A DNA stretch of 64,000 bases from the NCBI GenBank assembly GCA_017562135.1, contig QEYB01001296.1, positions 1 to 64,000 on the forward strand, written 5' to 3'. Below the pieces are notes generated by a model. It had not been told where the DNA came from and did not search any database. It saw only the letters and a program-made list of their open reading frames with translations. Positions 44,801 to 58,162 of this stretch are shown here, one piece after another. Made by a program: the position numbers and the translations under genes. The first letter of the stretch is position 1; each line of letters starts with the position of its first letter. The stretch is from Dipylidium caninum. Its lineage: Eukaryota > Platyhelminthes > Cestoda > Cyclophyllidea > Dipylidiidae.

Positions 44801-47800
44801 ATGAAGTTGTATGCAAAAATAAGGATTACGGAGTCTGCACACTATTGAAGGGAGCAACGAACTTGGTATTTAACTACACCAAACTCCTCAAAATAATGAC
44901 TCCATCCTCTGAATTGAAGGAATAAAGTAGATTTCCTAAGATACTAAAAAATGCAGCCGGCGAGGTTTCCGTAAGCCCACCGCCTCTCTCTGGGCCCCGT
45001 ACGGAGGACTGAGGCTCCATGCCGTCCTTCCGGTGACCTCGCCGGCCAACATCAAAGTTCTACATTATTATATAAATTTGATCACGAAAAGGCAACTCCA
45101 CTACAGATGGATCATGTCACATCTCCTCTTCCGACTGACGTGGCTCTGTAATCAGTCAACCAGAAAAAAAGTTGTTTAAATGTTACTACGTGTTTGAAGC
45201 ACGTAAATATGACTCGGATGACATCCAAGTGACCGCATTTTTGGCAAAACTGAAGACCGAGACGGGCTACAGGGCGCAATCACAAGAATTACTCAGGCGT
45301 TCGTGCTGGAGCGTTGTAGAGGTTAGCTTTTGTTAAGGAAGTAAATTAAGCAGAATCCGCAAATAGCTAAAGTGGGTAACGTGAATGAAAGACCAACAAC
45401 TCCTAAGACCACCTACTCAGTGGGAATGCATGAGACTACCAGCGCCTTAGACAGAACCTACCTCCTTGTCGCTGTCCCATGGCATTTACTTTGACAAGGT
45501 GGCCTTCAGTTGGGCACACTGCAAGAGAAGTTTCCACTACCCTTGAAGAAAATGTAAGAAGAATATCTCGTAGCATAGATAATTGAGGAACAGGGTTTCC
45601 TCGCTTTTATATAATGCTCGAAAGTTAAATACCATCCGGAGAGATTTTATTGGCAGTTTTCTCGGAAAGATTAACAGTCATTTTACGTGACACGTCGCAT
45701 TAAAACGGTCGTCTTTGGAAGCGGTTAGCTAGCGACTGAGATCCCAGGCAAGCAGAAGTGTTATTTGCCAATTAAGGTAAATCCCCGTCCCGCCGTGTGC
45801 TGGCCAGCCGAAGATGATGAGGTCGTGTATTTTTAAGCTTCGATAAGCGAGGCTCACATTCACTGACTTGAAATACGGCAACGCAAATGTCCAGTTATGG
45901 CCAAAGTCACTCATCTAATGGCCTTGGAGATAAGGCAAAAACGAAAGCTTGGCAACAACTAATAAATGGCCCAAGTGAAATGGGCTGAACAAACGGGGGC
46001 GCTACGGCAAAATCGGCCAATTGTGATGGACAGTCGTGATCGGCCAATGATTGCTTCTGACGCTGAAACGTAAGGCCGATGGGAGCAATACTCCTCTGAC
46101 CTGACGGCGCCCACATTTTGGCTCCTCTGGCGGTAAAGCAGCCGGCATTCCGTGATCGCAGCGCCAATGCTCAGAATGGGTACTAGATAAGGGGGAATTA
46201 AGACAAAGTCTTGCACGGCGCTCGATGGGGTTTCGCTGGCAGTAAAGGGATCTGTGCACTCTCATTTTAAACCCGCTTGGGCTGCCATTGAGTGAACACT
46301 ACTGCCGTTCAACTACAGCCCGCAGCGGGGCACGTGTCGTGAGGGGCGTGCGAGAGCCCCTTCCCACCCGGCCTGTGCCAGGGTGCCGGTGGAATGACGT
46401 GATATCGAGACAACGTACCGCTTGTTGTGAGCGTTGCCCCTCCTTCACCACGAACTCGTAGTTACTTTGGTTGAATTGAGGGACGCAGTCATTTAGGTCT
46501 TCAATCGTAATTATGACAGTGGCGGTGGCAGAATGGACTGGGCCACAGGCCTCCCCGCTCGTGCTCTCATTTATCACGCCTCCCGCACAATCCACGGCCA
46601 CCACTGTAAAATTTATTGACTCTAACTTTTCTCTGTCATATATCGCCGCTGTGTAAAATTGGCCGGAGAGAGGATCTAAGTTGACTAAATCGTCCACGCC
46701 AACATCTGCCTTCAGCACGTAGCGGACTGCTCCATTCAGACCAGCATCTGCGTCCGTGGCCTGAACCTTATCAATCAGCGTATTCACTGGCAGATTTTCG
46801 GAAATTTTTGCCTGATAAAGAGGTTGACTGAAGACAGGAGGTGAGTCGTTTATATCCTCAAGGTGGATCACTGCATGCACCACTCTTGAAAGTGTTGGTC
46901 GACCTGAATCATGGCAGGTTACCGTCACGGTATGCGAGCTTTTGGTCTCCCTGTCCAGACGTCGAGATGTGACAAGCATGTACTGATAATGCGCGCTGGG
47001 GAAAAGTGTTTGCACCGCAAAGAAAGGATGAGCTGTCACGCAGTGAATCTTGTTATATTCCGAAAGACTTTCATTATCCAACCAACGTTCGTCCGCATCT
47101 TCCATGGTAATTGTGGCAATCATCGTTCCGACTGCAATATCCTCAGGCAGGAGTAGATCCTTGGTATTGCGCCATCGCGGCAAATGAGACTGAAGCGTCA
47201 CGTTTGGAGCGTTGTCGTTAACATTTTTTAGTCGAACGCGGAGATCGGCCTGCGAGGAGTGCACGCCATCTGTTACTCTGACAGGAATAATGTAACCCAC
47301 GTCCCTCTCCGTCACCGCCCGTGGCGCGAACATAGGACTGGGTGGGCGGACTTCAGAGAGCAGGGGGGCCGCCTCGTAATCTAGGTCTTGAGCGACTGTG
47401 ATAGCTCCGCTTTTCTCGCAAATCCTGAACAAGCGCATTGCTTCTCCGCTGGCTGTAGGGGCAAATCGGTAGATTAGACGAGAACCATCCGAGGGGTCAT
47501 TGTCCTCTGCCACCATGGTATAAATTCGTGTCCCTGGGGCAACATCCTCTGAGACTTCAATGGAGGGATGTTCCTCAGGGAAAAATGGCGCCTGGTCGTT
47601 TATGTCAGTAACTTTGATAATGATATTCAGTGTACCAGTTCTATCTCCAAACGCGCCAACTTTATCATCTCCATCGATAGCGATTAGAAGTAGGCGGTAA
47701 GAGTCTCGACGTTCTCGGTCTAAATCAGCATTCACCTTTAAGTGGAGACGAAACTGCTCTATTCTCCCATAAGGGCGATTGGTTGGCGTGACTGAAAGCG

Positions 47801-48475
47801 TGAAGAGCTCACCGAAACTGCGAGATTCATAATCAGAAAAGTCGTCGGAACCGTGAACCTGGGGCATCAACTCATATCTTATTGGAGCATTTTCCACACC
47901 CTGGTCTGGATCAGTAGCCGCCGGTAGTTGAACCAGCGTCCCAATGGGGCTGTGTTCAGGAATTTCGATTTCTAAATTATCTGGTGACCACCTCGGTGGA
48001 TTGTCATTTATGTCAAGTATGTCAAAAGTGACGTGAATAAGCTGCGGCTGATTGGGGGAATAGGGGATTCTTTGATCTATGACAAGCAGTTTAAGCTCAC
48101 ACTCGGTGTTCATGTCATCGGGTTCGTATGCGTGGGGAAGGGAACTTGCCACTTTGGAGGACGAGGCGCAACAAGTCCCCGTCTGTTCACACAGGGCTTC
48201 ACGATCTATTCTACTTCGAACAAATAATTGTCCAGAAGACTGATTCAGCCGAATGTAGCGCTCCTGACCGAGGGGCGTAAACTGGACTCTGGCTGAAGTA
48301 GAAGGAGTCCTGAAATTTAATTTCTCCGTGAGACTTCCGATCAGTGTGCCAACAGAAGCTCTTCATTCAAAGGAAAGTTGACTCTTATTCCGTGTTCTCC
48401 GTTTCTAATGAAGCCCTCGAGACCAGTTGCAGTCCGCAAGGAGTAGGTGAGAATGAGGATAATGGGAAGTAACAT
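38891..48475 (-). CDS. Seven-cadherin-repeat protocadherin, three exons
   Basis: Calcium-dependent adhesion receptor. Coding order: exon 1 48475-46419, exon 2 43465-42175, exon 3 39546-38891. With one missing base restored the lengths sum exactly to 1334 residues plus stop. The ATG at 48475 opens a signal peptide (MLLPIILILTYSL). Six linkers of the DxNDN type mark seven EC repeats: DILDINDNPPRW, KVTDINDQAPFF, RLKNVNDNAPNV, HLEDINDSPPVF, TIEDLNDCVPQF and RVQDVNDHTPVW. A membrane helix (MIVVALVISFILIAAILFL) follows, then a cytoplasmic tail continued in exon 3. Intron 1 (about 2.95 kb) splits EC6 at QRSQQA|VGTVHATD, phase 0. Intron 2 (about 2.6 kb) is phase 1; its donor (ACAA|GTGTGT) is chosen by phase and less sure. 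Near 48361 a one-base gap breaks the frame (NEELL, then VGTLIGSLTEK). Seven ECs resemble delta-1 protocadherins, but flatworm orthology is not claimed. Confidence 0.9.
44095..44121 (+). other. Guanine-run tract with G-quadruplex potential, in protocadherin intron 1
   Basis: Three runs of five or six G and a GGAGG segment lie within 27 bases (GGGGGG-AGGAGGT-GGGGGG-AA-GGGGG). This fits a four-tract quadruplex pattern on the plus strand, the template strand of the host gene. Confidence 0.55.
44956..45046. repeat. Inverted repeat with 11-bp perfect arms, in protocadherin intron 1
   Basis: GCCGGCGAGGT at 44956-44966 is the exact reverse complement of ACCTCGCCGGC at 45036-45046. Pairing resumes with CCG (44969-44971) against CGG (45031-45033), and partial complementarity continues inward (GGAGGAC against GTCCTTCC). 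The 91-base unit could fold into one imperfect hairpin. It is GC-rich inside AT-rich flanks. Confidence 0.6.
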
Positions 48476-51400
48476 CTTAAAAACCACCGTCGCTTTGCGC
48501 AAATATGCCCGACTGGTGGTTTGGTGTTCATGTGTCAGAAATCAGGCCTGTGAGACGCGGGAGGGCGATTGGCCGGGAGCTCGCTGCCACTGACACCGCG
48601 CGGGCACACGCGAGTGCGCGCATTTTGCTCCGCGTTTGTCAACCCAAGACCGGCCGGGGAAAATGATGAGGCAGGAAGCACGCAAGCAGTCAGAAGGATG
48701 CTGAAACGCCACTTTGGCCCTTGAATCACACACCAATGATGTTACTTACGCCTATTTACCTTCTCTCTCACTGTGTCAACTGTCCCGGGCAAAAGACAAA
48801 CTGATGCCAGTTGAAAGCCTTTCTTTGTAGCTGTCAATAGTGGCAGTGAATGCATCCACTACTCCTGTCTTTATTAATAAAGCGAGCGGTTCCTCGGTCA
48901 GTAAAGTAGGAATCAAACACCACTTGGGTGTAAAGACTGCGTGCAGTGGCACTTTTAAGGACACAAACTTGCCCATTTCGCTATTTCGTTTGAAAGATCT
49001 TTCGGCACGACCCTATGGGGTGGCAGGCATTACCTGCTTATCACAGATCTTCTCAGTCCTCTCTAAAGAGAGATGTCGAGAAGAATTCCCCTAAGTCGGC
49101 AGTGTTCAGACGTCACACCCACTCAGGCGCATATACTCTTGTTGGGGCAACCGACACCCGGTGGACTGACTCGGATTTCGAGCAATTTTCAATGCAGTTC
49201 GCGCGCTTCTTTGCAGCATGTTACACACTCATCAAAGTCCCGAAACGCACGGATCGGCGGAGATCTCCATGTCCCCTCAGTAGTCGCCATTTGGCGGTGT
49301 CCACGGGCGGCAGGCGGCATGTGTCCCGGGCGTACCGCTTGGCCGGACGGAGGACTGTGAAAACGCTCGCTGCAGCTAAGTGGCCGTGGGTGTAGAGGAC
49401 TTAACACCTCCTCCGCAAATGCACAAAATTCTCTACGGGCAGTTACATCTCGAAGCACCTCAAGTTATTTTTTTCTCTCTTAATGTCAAACCAATGAGTA
49501 TCTCTTTCTTTACAAGCAGCGAAGTTGCCTATTTCGAGCAAAATCCTTTTCTGTAAAGTATTCCGGGACACGAGCAACTTTATCGCCTCGACTTCAGCAG
49601 ATCTCTTCCGACAGTGACTAATTCTTCTGGTCTTAAGTTTCGAATGCATGGCTGCACATTAGTCACTGTGAGACTATTTGCCCCAAAGGCTAGTTTGCCT
49701 TAGGATACTGTGGCCCGAAGTCATTCGCCCAAAAGTTGGGTCCTCGTAAAAAGCGCGCGGCCTCCATAAACACCCATGTCTCCAGCCCTGTACACTTAAG
49801 CCAAAATGCGACTGACGCCCTGCCGGGGAGAGAGAAGGTCGCCGTTGCCGAGAGGGCCGTTACTGTTCGGAGGAGGGGGGAGAGTGAGATGAGATTTTAA
49901 GGTGGAGGCGAAGTGATATAATAATTTACAATCAGCAAACCATGTTTGTACCTTCAAATAGAACTCGAGTATTGTCACTCTATTCCACAGCTACAAATAA
50001 TGCAAAGACGTCGGTTTCATTAGTCGCTCACATTGCCATGTCTTGGATGTTGCATCTGGTCCGAAAGCACATTGTGATTATCCTCGCTGAAATGATTTAG
50101 AGTATGAAACTGGGCGCGGAGGACCAGTGGCCGTGAGCCGAAGTGGGAACAGCCACGTGGGACACAACACTACTCCCCGACTTGGAATGGTTTGATGGAC
50201 AGGCATGTTCATGCGTGCCTCGGCCATCACTCGAGTACCCAGGGGCCTTTTGACCCACTGCCTAGTCGTGATTTGGAGTTTTTCCAATATCACACGAGTT
50301 TGGAGGAAATTATTTGCACCATTTCCTGGTGTGAGGGGTGATCGTCTGCCAGCTGCATTTATCGTCCCCCTCTTCATCCACACGTCCGCCTCGGGCGGAT
50401 GCTGGAGCACTTTGAGCCTGTCGGCGCGACAATGTGCCTTGTCTTAAGAATAGGTCAAAACTCCCTTGGTTTGGTGCTCCCCTTCAACCCTAATAAAAGT
50501 TATCGTTCATATAGCATGTCCACCCATGGGGGTGTTGATGATTCTCGCCTTTTTGTTGAAATAACAATCATTTGCAGTGGTACGAGGTCGTCTTTTTTCT
50601 AATCATGAGGCAAGCCATTCCGTGTGTGAATAATCGAATAAATCCTTACGCAGATGGGAAAGTTGCAAGTCAACTTGGGGTAATATAGGAGACCACTAAT
50701 TTCTCGTTTCTAAGCAGGGCAATGGGGAAAATTTGGTTGGAGACTGTGGATAGAAACGAGTGTGGCATATCGCAAGTCGTGACGCGACAGCATTCAGGTC
50801 TCCCAGCTCTGGGCACTTTACGCGGAAATATTCGGCATGCGCATTTCTGCCCCCGCTCCTCGTGCCTCTCTCAAGACGGCCTTTTCTGGACGAGGCGGGT
50901 TCCCTTCCTCCTTCGAGGGCCATTGTCTGTCCGCTCCTAAAACAGACGACGCATTTGAGAGCAACAGCAAAATAAAAAGTTAGGGGTGTAAGGTTTGCTA
51001 ATAAAATTACCGTATTTCCCACGCTAAAGCATTTTTTGGGATGGAGCCACCGACAACTTGTTAACAACGCATAAACGGAAGTTTTCAAGGGACGAATGAC
51101 TTACACATGACAGATTACTCGTTAACACGCGGAAAACACAAGCTGCTCTCTTCTGTTCTGCGGTATAGCAACGGATTTGAGAAACAGTTGGACACGGACT
51201 GCCAACCAAAAACGTTCATGAGAAGGAGACGGATAACTAGCATAGAAGGTACCACATCGGAATGGTTGACAATGATGGCACAAAGATCTCATACAAGATA
51301 AAAGTGAAGTTTCGAAAAGTGATCTGGCAAACATGAGATCAAAGGTGAAAGGTGACCGGAGAACCCTGTCACCTTTCAATCGTTTCCTTATTCACTTGAC

Positions 51401-54400
51401 CTGTTTTCCTCACAGTTAAAAATTTCCTTCTCCAACGCGGTTGCCTTGTGGAGCACACCCTGGACACGTGCAAAGATTCAGGCTGCGCCAGTGGACACCG
51501 ACATGGAGTAAATTTGACTCGTTGAGTCGTGTGTGACGGCAGTTTGATAGATGACGAGCTTTGGTCTACATGTCCCATCCAGTTTTTGGATGGCGCAAGC
51601 TACATCGGCACATTATAATTACGGCCCCGCAGAATCAAAACAGCCCGATCGGGGACTGTGAAGCGGGGAGAAGTCGCGATACCGAGCGGGGGCGGAAGTA
51701 TTGCCGAAAATTTTGACACGCCAAATGCCGAACATTATGCCTCCGCACCCGGACCGTTAGTAGCACCGATTAAAATCCTCTCGCGATGCTTTAATTTCAG
51801 TTCTCGGGCGATTAGTCTCCTTCTGCAAGAGTTAATTATTTCGTAACACACTGGGTATGGCACCTCGACTCCTCCGCAGAATTGCACCCCTCCTGTACGA
51901 GGTCCTCAGACTTGAATGATACGGGTGTTTGCATCGAAATTTAGGGGAAATCTCTTCTTACGTCCGCCTCCGTACGCACTTCTCGCAATTAGCAGCTGTC
52001 GCCCAGTGACTTCTCATAGGCAGTGCAGCCGTCGCCCGTGCCGCCGAGGACTTATTCGCCCGCTGCCTCCGGGATGGACGAGACGCGCATAACGCATAAG
52101 ACAGGCATCGAGTAAGTCGACGTTCCCAACTCTTTACTGGGCTGTGCATCCTCCTTCATCGGCCCCAGTCAGCGTTGACTAACGAAGGCTCCGATTTTTT
52201 GTTCCAATGTAATTAATTTGTAAAATTTGATTAATGCAGTGTGCAGCTGAGTATTTTTTCGCTGCTCCAAAACGGCATTTAACCTGAGTTTTCCCATTCT
52301 CATCGGCAAACAGGGGTTTTTTTCTGTTCGTTAAATGTGGCCGCGCCCTCAGTGGGAAGTGGTGTTTTGCCCACTGAGCCTGCACGTCAAGCAGAGCCGG
52401 CCTTTAGTGTCAAGTTTTTCTCGCTCGAAAATCGGGATTTAGCCTTTGTGCTGCGTTGGTTTGAGTTAGCTTCAGTCGTGGGACTCGTGTGCAGTTGTGC
52501 GCGGGTCGACTTTTGTGCAATGCTTGTGGAGAAATGAATAATTGATGCAAAGGAAGATGTCGTTAAAGCATCCTTCTGCTTCAGCAAATCTCATCTCGCA
52601 TATCGTGCAAGCGTGGGAAACCACCATTTTCTCTTACTTCTGCAGTAGGTGTGATAAGTAATTCATAACCACACACAAATACCGTTGGAAAGTTGTCTCA
52701 TTGTCTCTAATTGTCTTCTTACTACTAACTACAAACTGGGACGCAAACTATTTCTTAACACGACACGACCACACGCCCTTCGCCATGCATGTCGATATCA
52801 AGAAGATGGAGCATGTTTGTGCCGCAAATGAGGGCACGGAAGGCGTGAAAATATCAAGTCACTAATCTCCGTATGTCCTTGTGCGAAAGGGGAATTCATG
52901 TCAAAGAATGCATGGTCGACACCAAATACTCTACTAACAGGAATGGTGCAGTGTTAAGCCCAGAAAAATCTGGCCAACCACCCTAACTTGGACAGATCGA
53001 CTACACGGGAAGACCAGATGCAGTTGCTCCGTGGCGCGTCAGAATTTGCAGGTGAGCGCGGCTGAACGGGGCCGAGGCAGCCAATTAGTCGGATGGGCTG
53101 CCACTCAGCTAATTAATCAACGACACACTCACAAGTAGATGTGCGGATATGCCAACGGCAACGGGGCGGAGAGAGAAATGCGGCCTCGAACAGACGCATC
53201 TTTTATCCCCGTCCCCCCCCGCCCACTCTCCCCCCCCCTCCTCTGCGGCCTTATGTGGAATGTTGTTAGAGAGTTCTGCCCTCTCCAAATTAATGATGCA
53301 TGCATTAGAGCACCTCGTTCAGCTGCTCATGAAACCAAGACTATATCGTGTCTATATTACACCACTTTATGGCTAAGTAGGCAAAAGAGAAGTAAGATAA
53401 AAATTTTCTCACAGCCATTAGAATATCGTGTAAATTGTCATGAAAAGATGTTTGGCAGCTAAAGTGAAATTCCGGTGGAAGGTCGGATTGGGCGTGGTGA
53501 AGATTAAGGGACGACTGCTTTTGACACATGAGCTACTGATTCTCCTGCGAACAAAAGTAATTTCTCTGCAGTTCCCCCATGCTGTAGGGCTGTCTGTACT
53601 CAAGAGCTTCATTTGTCGGACAATGAAGTTGTAAAGTGTCGCGAATCACCGATAAGACCGTCTTACATTGAAACTGCTTATCTAGAACCTTTCGCAGAGA
53701 TGAGGAAATCGGTAGCCTATACAGATTTTTTTATTAAAGAAGATTTGGTATAAAATGGAAGAATCGTGACAGAAACAACATACAATTTTACTCAATTAAA
53801 TTCAATTATACGACTTCGCATTTCTCGAGAAGTTTCACGAGCTCTTACCCTCGAATTCGAGGTAGAACAATGTGATGACGCAATGCGGTTTTGTCCGCAA
53901 TGCTTCCTCAAACTCAAATGCTTTCACCTGAACTGGCGATTAACAGCAGCCCCCGGAAACACAATCACACTTGCGTCAAAATCCGCGAAAACGTCAAGTG
54001 CTACGCTCTGTTGGGTGCCACAATAAATGAGTTGAAGGTAAAATAACCCCAGTATTTTCTAAAACTCGCTAGCATTGGGCGCCACTGTAAACCTGGGCGC
54101 ACGTTGGTGCTCCGTCCATGGCCACCTCCAAGCCAATTAGCAGTGTGCTCTCCCACTTCCCACCGCACGCAATGTTGAGGCAACTGATTTGCGTGCAGTG
54201 TGCGGAGTCGAGCCTCTCTGCTTTTTATCCCTCTCCTCGACATGTTGTTTACGGAACCTGACACGCAAGCTTAAGTTGGCCTCCTTTCCCCCTCCCACTC
54301 CAGTGCGCTTAACGGCGCCGCTGGAAATATGTGAGAAGGCGGTTAGTAGAGCCCATAAAAGTTTGATATTTTGCTCGATACTTGAGTTTATGCAGGCGAC

Positions 54401-57400
54401 CTGAAATCGGTTGCTTTGAAAGGTAATGGAGGTGAGAGCAAGGTGACAGTATCACCCAGTCCACGCGCGACATTTCGAGCCTCTTCCACAAATTAACTCT
54501 TTCAACCAACCACTAAAACACTCCTTTCGCAATTCAAATGGCCTTAAATTCCGAACTCTTAAGGGCCAATTTTTGAAGCAACGGGCATAAATACACACAC
54601 ACATACACTTGGGTATGCATGCGTGTGTGTTTTCTTGTTTCGATATGTGGATGTCCAAAATACTTCGAAAATGTGAGAAGGCGGCAATCTTAGCATGAAG
54701 TAGTCTTTATTACTACATTTGTTGGCCAAATGAGTTTATTCGAGCTTTGGAGTCGGGTGTTAGAATGTATCATTGCACTGCCGGCAGCCGCACTATTATC
54801 CTACTAAACAGCACAAATAAATGTGAGTCACTTTGACATCATAATTGCGCCAATAAGTTGGCGTTCCGCACTAGTGAAACGCGGGGAATAGCAAATCTTG
54901 CGGCCACCTTGTGCGTTAAATCTCCAGTTATGGTCAGTGGGGCGAGTGCCAGGATTTGGGCAAGCCAAACGATTTGTCAGACATTCTGTCAAACGAGGCA
55001 TGCGTAACAGCTGCCTCCTTCCGGGCCCCTCGCAAAGACCCTCTTAAGGGTATTTGTTTGAAGAGAATGGGACATAGTAGCGTTTGGGGGACCAAGAGCC
55101 TTGTGGCGGTTGGTATTGTACTCAAGTGCCAGTCAGCCCCTTGACTACGTATCAAGAGTTCACATCTCTTTCCCATCAAATTAAAGTGAAAATGACCGCG
55201 TAATGTAGCATAGGAATCCACGCCATTACCTTCATCCTCACCTTCATTGACGCACCTACGCCCGTGATTTTGAGGCTTTTACGACGTGAGCGCAAATTCA
55301 TTAAATATATCCGTTAACAGCTAACCAATTCTTAATGGAGACCGCGTTTAGGAGCAGTCATCCAACCACCGCCCACACCGGCGTCCAATGTTTAGCTATG
55401 TGACTTTCTCTCCATCACCACCGACAACGCTGCCTCCGCATGGCAGTCAGTCTGATTGATGGGGAGGAAACTTCACTCGGCCTGGCAACAACGCATTCAC
55501 GACCAGCAGTAACTCGGAGATTCGCTTATCATAGCTTCTTATGAACATATCTCTGTACTCTTAGTTTTACCAGTTCAGCGAAGGTGTGCGTCTAAATGAG
55601 GTTGTAGAAAACGTCAATCATTTCAGCTAATTGTCTACTAAGTTCATAGAACTGACCGGAGGGAAGTGCGCGGATATCGCCTCTGTGAAACTGGATCGCA
55701 GCTAATTGGAGCAATTCAACTCAAAGTTGGAGTTACTATGTGATTGCCTCTAGGAGTAGACGATTCCCAGGCCCAGCGGCCTCGACCCAGGGCAGCCTCA
55801 ACTGCCACACCTTAATTCCACATCGTTTCGGCGGATAGAGTAAGCGTAACAACAAACACCCCGTAAAATCTGTTCTTTCACAGTAAGTGTCAGTTAGTCA
55901 AAGAATCATACAAGAAAGTTTCCAAGACCGTCCCTTTCGGTGGCTGCGCAAACAAGCCCGTTGAAGGGTTAACCGGCTCCAAATCGCCAACTTTTTCCAC
56001 CCATGGACATAAGCTGCGTCTACATACAAGTTATAATTTCATATTCGTATTCCAATGGAACTACTCTTTACATCGGCTAAAGTTTCAACAAGTTACTAAA
56101 ACAACAAAGCACGGTTTTTTACAACTGGACACATTCATCAACCGCGAAGTCATTAAAGCATAAGAAGTACGAGAGGAAATACCTCAAAGACACGTGTTTC
56201 AAGGGAACCTCCATATCTTAAAAGGCTTACAAGTTTTTTTTTCTTAAAAATTCATTACTTGAAAACCACCTGTGTTGACTCCAAAAACGAGGAAATTAAC
56301 AAAAGCCTTGACTTGAAGTCAGAAGCAAAAGTAATTTTGATATGGTTCTCGTAATCGCATATGTTTACGAAACGTGACCGGAAGACACCGGGTGCTAGGT
56401 TTATTCTTAGGAAGAAAATCATTTGTCGCAGATAACACTCGGCGTTAGGAGTCGTTTCGGATGTACTATCCATAATCGTACACAAGATAGTTCGAGGAGC
56501 GCTGAACATTTCCACACTAATCAAACACATTTACGTTTGTGCAAATGGCGTAAGCCATCCGAATCATACTGTCGCCTGGTTGTACTAAGATGCTCCAAAG
56601 AAGATTTTACACGTAGCATAACTACTACAAGTGACTAAACAATAAATTCTACCAACAAAATTTTAGGATTAAAACCGGTGTAAGGACGGAAAGAAAGCAG
56701 AAGAGTAAAACCGAACGGTACAAACTTCAGCCAAACTGCCCTTTCATGAAGAGGGTTCATTTTGAGAGATTTTTTAGGAGCCAGGAAGCAGAGCTCCACC
56801 AAAATAATGCGTCATTAGTAGTGCCATGACATGTGTAGCACATCTTTGAAGTGTGACTTTGTTCAATGCGATCAAGTACCACCGTCAGGAATAGAAGGAT
56901 AATGGACATTAACCGAATTGGGTTATTCTAACATTCTGCCATAACGGCGTGCGTAAATACCCCCTCACACAATTAACCTACAATGTTCTACTTACTGTCC
57001 CCATCAGTATGATTCCCGTCAACATTAGTTTCGCTGAGGCTGTGCCACCTCCCACCATATTAAAACGACGCCATTTATGCCGTCTTGATACCAAATACAC
57101 TACGGTATGGGGGAGTGTTCGGAGAAGAAGGCTAACTCCCAGATTAAATAAATAAACCGCCGTTATAAATTCAGCCGTGTACATTTTCCATATGTACAGT
57201 AAGTAAACCACAAAATCTGCCTATTTCCGGCAAAGAAAAGATAGATAGGATGTTTTGTGCTTGCACAATGACGCTTTGCAAGTTCTAAGTTCCTATAAAG
57301 CAGGAACCAGCATGGCGATCAGTTCTGAGAGCTTGGCCAAAAAAATAGCGACTATTTAGCTTGCCTCTTGATAGAAGCCAAAAACTTCCAGATGGATCGT

Positions 57401-58162
57401 CGCAGAGGAATTTAAGAGTACCATAAAATGCGCTGAATTCGTAGTTACCCAAGCAAAATGTTTCCTTCTGTAGCGCCATATTTAATATTCTCTTCGACTG
57501 CTCCCAATTAAGAACAACTACTATGAGAAATACTCATTTAAACAAGAAAAACAAAAAACAGTCTTACCGCGAGATTATCCGCGCCTTGCAACAGTAACGC
57601 GCCGGTTCTCCGAGGTCTTAGACTTCATTCGTATAGATTGTCACTTTAAATATCCACACACCATAATTGATATTGTGTAATTCAGCTATCACCTAAGCAT
57701 CCTACTGAAATCTGTATGAGAGTAGCAACAACTGGCCATTCATCCCAACAATGAAAATGGCCTTTCATAAAGAAAGCTAATCAAAATCATACACGAACAT
57801 CATTCGCTTACGATGAATAAGGAGCTTTCCCTTTTACAAACATGTTCAAACGAAATCACTCGAAACGTATCAACGCATTCTACGGTAAAGCTTGTAACCC
57901 ATTTCATGACTAATCCACCAATGGAACAGTTGTGTTCATATGGGAGAAAGTTTAAAATTTTTTAACTAGCGACAATTTTTATTGGTCAATAAAAAGTGAG
58001 TTGCAAGGTTTGATAGACCAAGATACTTCAAATAAGCAAATTAAATGCGTCAAGAGCGGAAATAGAGTTTGCTCACTGACTATACACTTTGATTATTGCA
58101 CATACATAATCAGAGAACAGCACAGCCGATCAAAAGGGCATAAGAACAAAGATTATTCGAAG
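48476..58162. other. Region without recognised genes
   Basis: About 9.7 kb between the protocadherin start and the KASH-like gene end. It is GC-moderate to about 55 kb and AT-rich after. Many short ORFs overlap on both strands, none with a domain I recognise. The protocadherin 5' UTR and promoter should lie in the first part. A simple-repeat stretch of CA/TG type occurs near 54593-54629. Confidence 0.4.
53207..53243 (+). repeat. Cytosine-rich tract
   Basis: Two runs of eight C, plus shorter runs, lie within 37 bases, giving G-quadruplex potential on the minus strand. Such tracts are also prone to length errors in sequencing. Confidence 0.6.
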
